A stretch of DNA of 64,000 bases from the NCBI RefSeq assembly GCF_003369915.1, contig NW_022881614.1, positions 23,166,336-23,230,335 on the forward strand, written 5' to 3'. Source of the stretch: Drosophila miranda (lineage: Eukaryota > Arthropoda > Insecta > Diptera > Drosophilidae). This document shows positions 61,551-64,000 of the stretch, in pieces (position 1 is the first letter of the stretch; the number at the start of each line of letters is the position of its first letter). Below the pieces are notes generated by a model that did no database searches, was not told the DNA's origin, and saw nothing but the letters and a program-made list of their open reading frames with translations. Both the position numbers and the translations under genes were made by a program.

Positions 61551-62665
61551 TTTTGATCTTGATCAGTAAACGGATTTCCTTGTCTTCTCATACAAAGTAT
61601 AACATAGTCATTTAAATAACAATCCTATGGTCCTTAAGGGAACCACAGAGGAAGGACGGTGCTGGAGATCGATTTATCAACCGAAAAAACATTTCATTTT
61701 GATTACTTAGCGTATAATTTTCGTATAAAACTTGTAGGCAAACATGGATAACTACATACTACATATAAATTGGGAAAGACGGACGTGCTTTTTGGCGGAG
61801 TATTGCGTATCCTTTTTTAGCTTTTTTTTTAATTCCATAACCATACCAAATAAACAATATATACATATGTATGTATATGTCCCCGAGTATATTGCTAATT
61901 TCTCTCACACGTCAAGTCGCTTGATTAATGTTCTTCTTGGAACTCGCCCAATTGCACAACACAAAGCAAAAGCATCAAAATTAAAACAATAGTGATAATT
62001 GCCTCTAATGTGGAAGCACAAAATAATCAAAGGACACCGAGCTATTGTCGTGTTAATTCAATTGGAATGTTTCGGCAAAAAGGGTAATAGCTGAAGGCCC
62101 AAAGTACACGTCTCTCAGAGCAGGAATGAGCTTCGTAATGCACTGTGAATTGCAAGCTGGACCCGCCTTGAAGGCAATTGACAGTGCTGTGTTGTATTGG
62201 CTCTGAGATTCTGGCAGATCTGCTGTCCAGTCCTTGTAGCACAAATTTTAAAACAAATCCATTTTGGCGCGCAGCTCTATCGACTATCCATAACCGATAG
62301 TATTTATAGCTATATATATATACTATTTCTGATCATGGGAAGAGAACGTGTCGACACTAACCATAAAGTATATAGATGTGCCAGTTCATACAACGAAAGC
62401 GTCACACACTGGCTAGGGTATCGATCAGTGCGTATTAGAATACACTCTACGAAACTGATAAAACGTGAAAAAATTTAACGCGCAAAAAATATCGTGATTT
62501 TTATTGCAAGTAAAAAGGATGGACAGGATTGACACACAAACACACTTGCAAACACTAAATTTGTCTGCTTTAACTCAAGTTGTTCACCTGTTTAAATAGA
62601 GCGGGGTTAAGTTCGTTTTTTTCATTGGCATGTTTATGGAATATCTTGAATATGAGACGGTATAT
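61551..62665. other. Spacer between the Tudor gene and the next promoter
   Basis: AT-rich, with ATCGAT-like boxes near 62275-62300 and 62425. Short ORFs on both strands lack recognisable content. Confidence 0.45.
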
Positions 62666-62703
62666 TTCGGTATATTTTATCGATAAAATCTGCGGTCACA
62701 CTG
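62666..62703 (+). promoter_or_regulatory. Housekeeping-type core promoter: motif 6, DRE, motif 1
   Basis: TTCGGTATATTT (62666-62677, motif 6) is directly followed by TATCGATA (62678-62685, DRE). Then comes CGGTCACACTG (62693-62703, motif 1, bound by M1BP). These combine in promoters of broadly expressed fly genes. The start is expected at about 62700. A probable short leader exon ends at AGAAAG|GTAACTAAC, about 62768. Confidence 0.7.
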
Positions 62704-63626
62704 ATTCACACGAAGCTGAAATCAAAATGAAAAAATAATTTAAAAAGTGCGTAGCCACTGCTAGAAAGGTAACTAACTATTCGTGAACATTAATTGAAAC
62801 ATTCGGGCCAATGGCATTGAATGCAATTCAGACAAATCCATCAGCAAATTCATAATAATTCATTGCCCCAGCAAAATTTTCTTCTCCATTTGTACGTGTA
62901 TTTGTGTGGACAGTGACTCGTTGGTTAGAGGGAAAACAAAGAAAACGTCGAAAAGAACGACGTAAAAACGCATTGCAAAATCATTTTATTCCGTTTAAAT
63001 GTTGTTAATCTAACGCTTCTGCAGAGCAGGAAAAGTAAATTAATTTTTATTGTATTGATTTTTTGCCTTGGCTGCAATTCCCGTGCATGTAGTTGTTGTT
63101 GTTGCTGTTGCTCTAGTTGTTGTTCCTTTTTGTCGTTGTTCATGTTATTGGTGCTGCAGCTGCGCGTCGAACCTGTAAATGTAGTTGTTGTTTGGTTGGA
63201 GATGCAATAATTGTTGCTGTTAATTTGGGTCAGAGCTGCGTCGCAGCAGTGAAGCAAAGTGAAGAGAAGAGACAGGAGCGAGCGAGAGAGCGAGCGGGCC
63301 AAAGCCAAAGTGTGCAATGATGAAAGAGAACCTGCGAGCGAGGGAGACGGACGGAGTAACGGACAAAGGACACTGCAATTTGAGGTTGATGTATGCTGCC
63401 TGCCTGCCTGTCAGCCCTTCCTCCCACCATGCCTACCCCCCACCGTATACACACAGCATCCTCTCACAGCACACGCAGAAACTGAAAGAAAGAAAAGCCA
63501 TCCGCACTCAAAATGATTTTCGTTCGTGTTCGCAGCGTTCTCTTCTAACTGTGCTTCTTCCCCGTGCCGTGCCCTGCCACAAGTACCTCTTAAGTACCGC
63601 GCGTTCAGTAGATCGTTGAGTCGACA
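62704..63626 (+). other. Leader and first intron of the downstream gene
   Basis: Leader exon, then probable intron, with TGTTGT and CAA-rich runs at 63095-63130 and GA-rich sequence near 63255-63345. No coding exon is seen before 63627. Confidence 0.4.
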
Positions 63627-64000
63627 ATGGACAACGACCACCATCCAAACTTTTCCTCGGACAGCAGCAGCACGAGCAGTGGGAGCAGCAGGAACGCAGC
63701 AGCAGCCGCACCAGTAGCAGCAGCAGCAGTAGAAACAACAGCAGCAACGTTAACCACAGTCGGGGGTTCCCATGAGCCTATGAGTGAATCTTCCTCTCCT
63801 TCCTCCTCCTCGTCCGTCCCCCATCCCCAGTCGTTCAGTGCAGCCATTTTATTCAACATTGATACAGAAGAAGATGAAGACGAAGGTCACGACCATTCAT
63901 CGCATGATCATCACTCTCCTACTCCTCCTTTTCACCAGACTGCATCGCAACCCGCATTAGAGCCACAACTGGAGCCAATGCCCGAGCCCGAGCAGCAGCA
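63627..64000 (+). CDS. Start of an unidentified gene (N-terminal part only)
   Basis: ATG at 63627 in context CGACAATGG opens a frame of 124 codons that runs off the window end without a stop. The start MDNDHHPNFSSDSSSTSSG is followed by poly-Ala and Ser-rich stretches. Then come SFSAAILFNIDTEEDEDEG, a His-rich cluster (HDHSSHDHHSPTP) and Pro/Glu-rich sequence. Low complexity, no domain visible; nuclear factors often look like this. The promoter at 62666-62703 suggests broad expression. Confidence 0.5.
   Translation, partial: MDNDHHPNFSSDSSSTSSGSSRNAAAAAPVAAAAVETTAATLTTVGGSHEPMSESSSPSSSSSVPHPQSFSAAILFNIDTEEDEDEGHDHSSHDHHSPTPPFHQTASQPALEPQLEPMPEPEQQ

Overview
Organism and setting. This is fruit-fly DNA, most likely Drosophila of the obscura group. 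The host genes recognised (Sox15, VGAT, a combgap-like zinc-finger gene, mRpS16, ReepB) are, as far as I recall, neighbours in the 50E region of D. melanogaster 2R, which is Muller element C. A block resembling the ISX/ISY/DINE-1 Helitron family sits in a combgap intron. Several host genes carry small lesions: single-base indels in Sox15 and a Tudor gene, a lost splice acceptor in mRpS16, and three TGA codons plus four frame breaks in a giant repeat gene. Intact genes (VGAT, combgap, ReepB) lie between them. Muller C plus ISY-like DNA plus dense insertions plus scattered gene damage would fit a young degenerating neo-Y such as that of D. miranda. A poorly polished long-read assembly would also explain the indels, and the sequence alone does not decide.

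Layout. 1-2631: Sox15 upstream region and 5' leader with a 136-codon upstream ORF. 2632-11460: Sox15 (+), three exons with a 6.4-kb first intron. 12385-14114: VGAT (+), two exons. 14806-32079: a giant gene on the minus strand. Its N-terminal exons encode a Ser/Thr-rich region, four YD...W modules and a cysteine motif typical of MAP6/SAXO microtubule-binding proteins. These are followed by about 150 tandem 29-residue repeats (87 bp each) arranged in 435- and 696-bp higher-order units, then a shorter C-terminal repeat domain. 33350-35400: unassigned, with a promoter-like and leader-like segment on the plus strand. 35565-42635: a nested mobile-element cluster (Ty1/copia-type element, Tc1-like transposase fragment, errantivirus-like env fragment, second truncated copia-type copy). 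44019-45230: nested inverted repeats. 46362-47544: a nearly intact mariner. 48091-56278: the combgap-like gene (-), 12 coding exons and 11 zinc fingers. 57348-57821: mRpS16 (+). 58063-60108: ReepB (-) with three possible first exons. 60731-61550: a Tudor-domain gene (+). 63627-end: the start of an unidentified gene (+) behind a housekeeping-type promoter.

How the parts relate. The host genes are not one pathway. They are a patterning transcription factor, a GABA vesicle transporter, a chromatin and patterning zinc-finger factor, a mitochondrial ribosomal protein, an ER-shaping protein and a probable germline Tudor protein. The most unusual object is the repeat gene. I read it as a giant SAXO/MAP6-related microtubule-associated protein, of about 5,600 residues if its frame breaks are not real, undergoing rapid repeat turnover.
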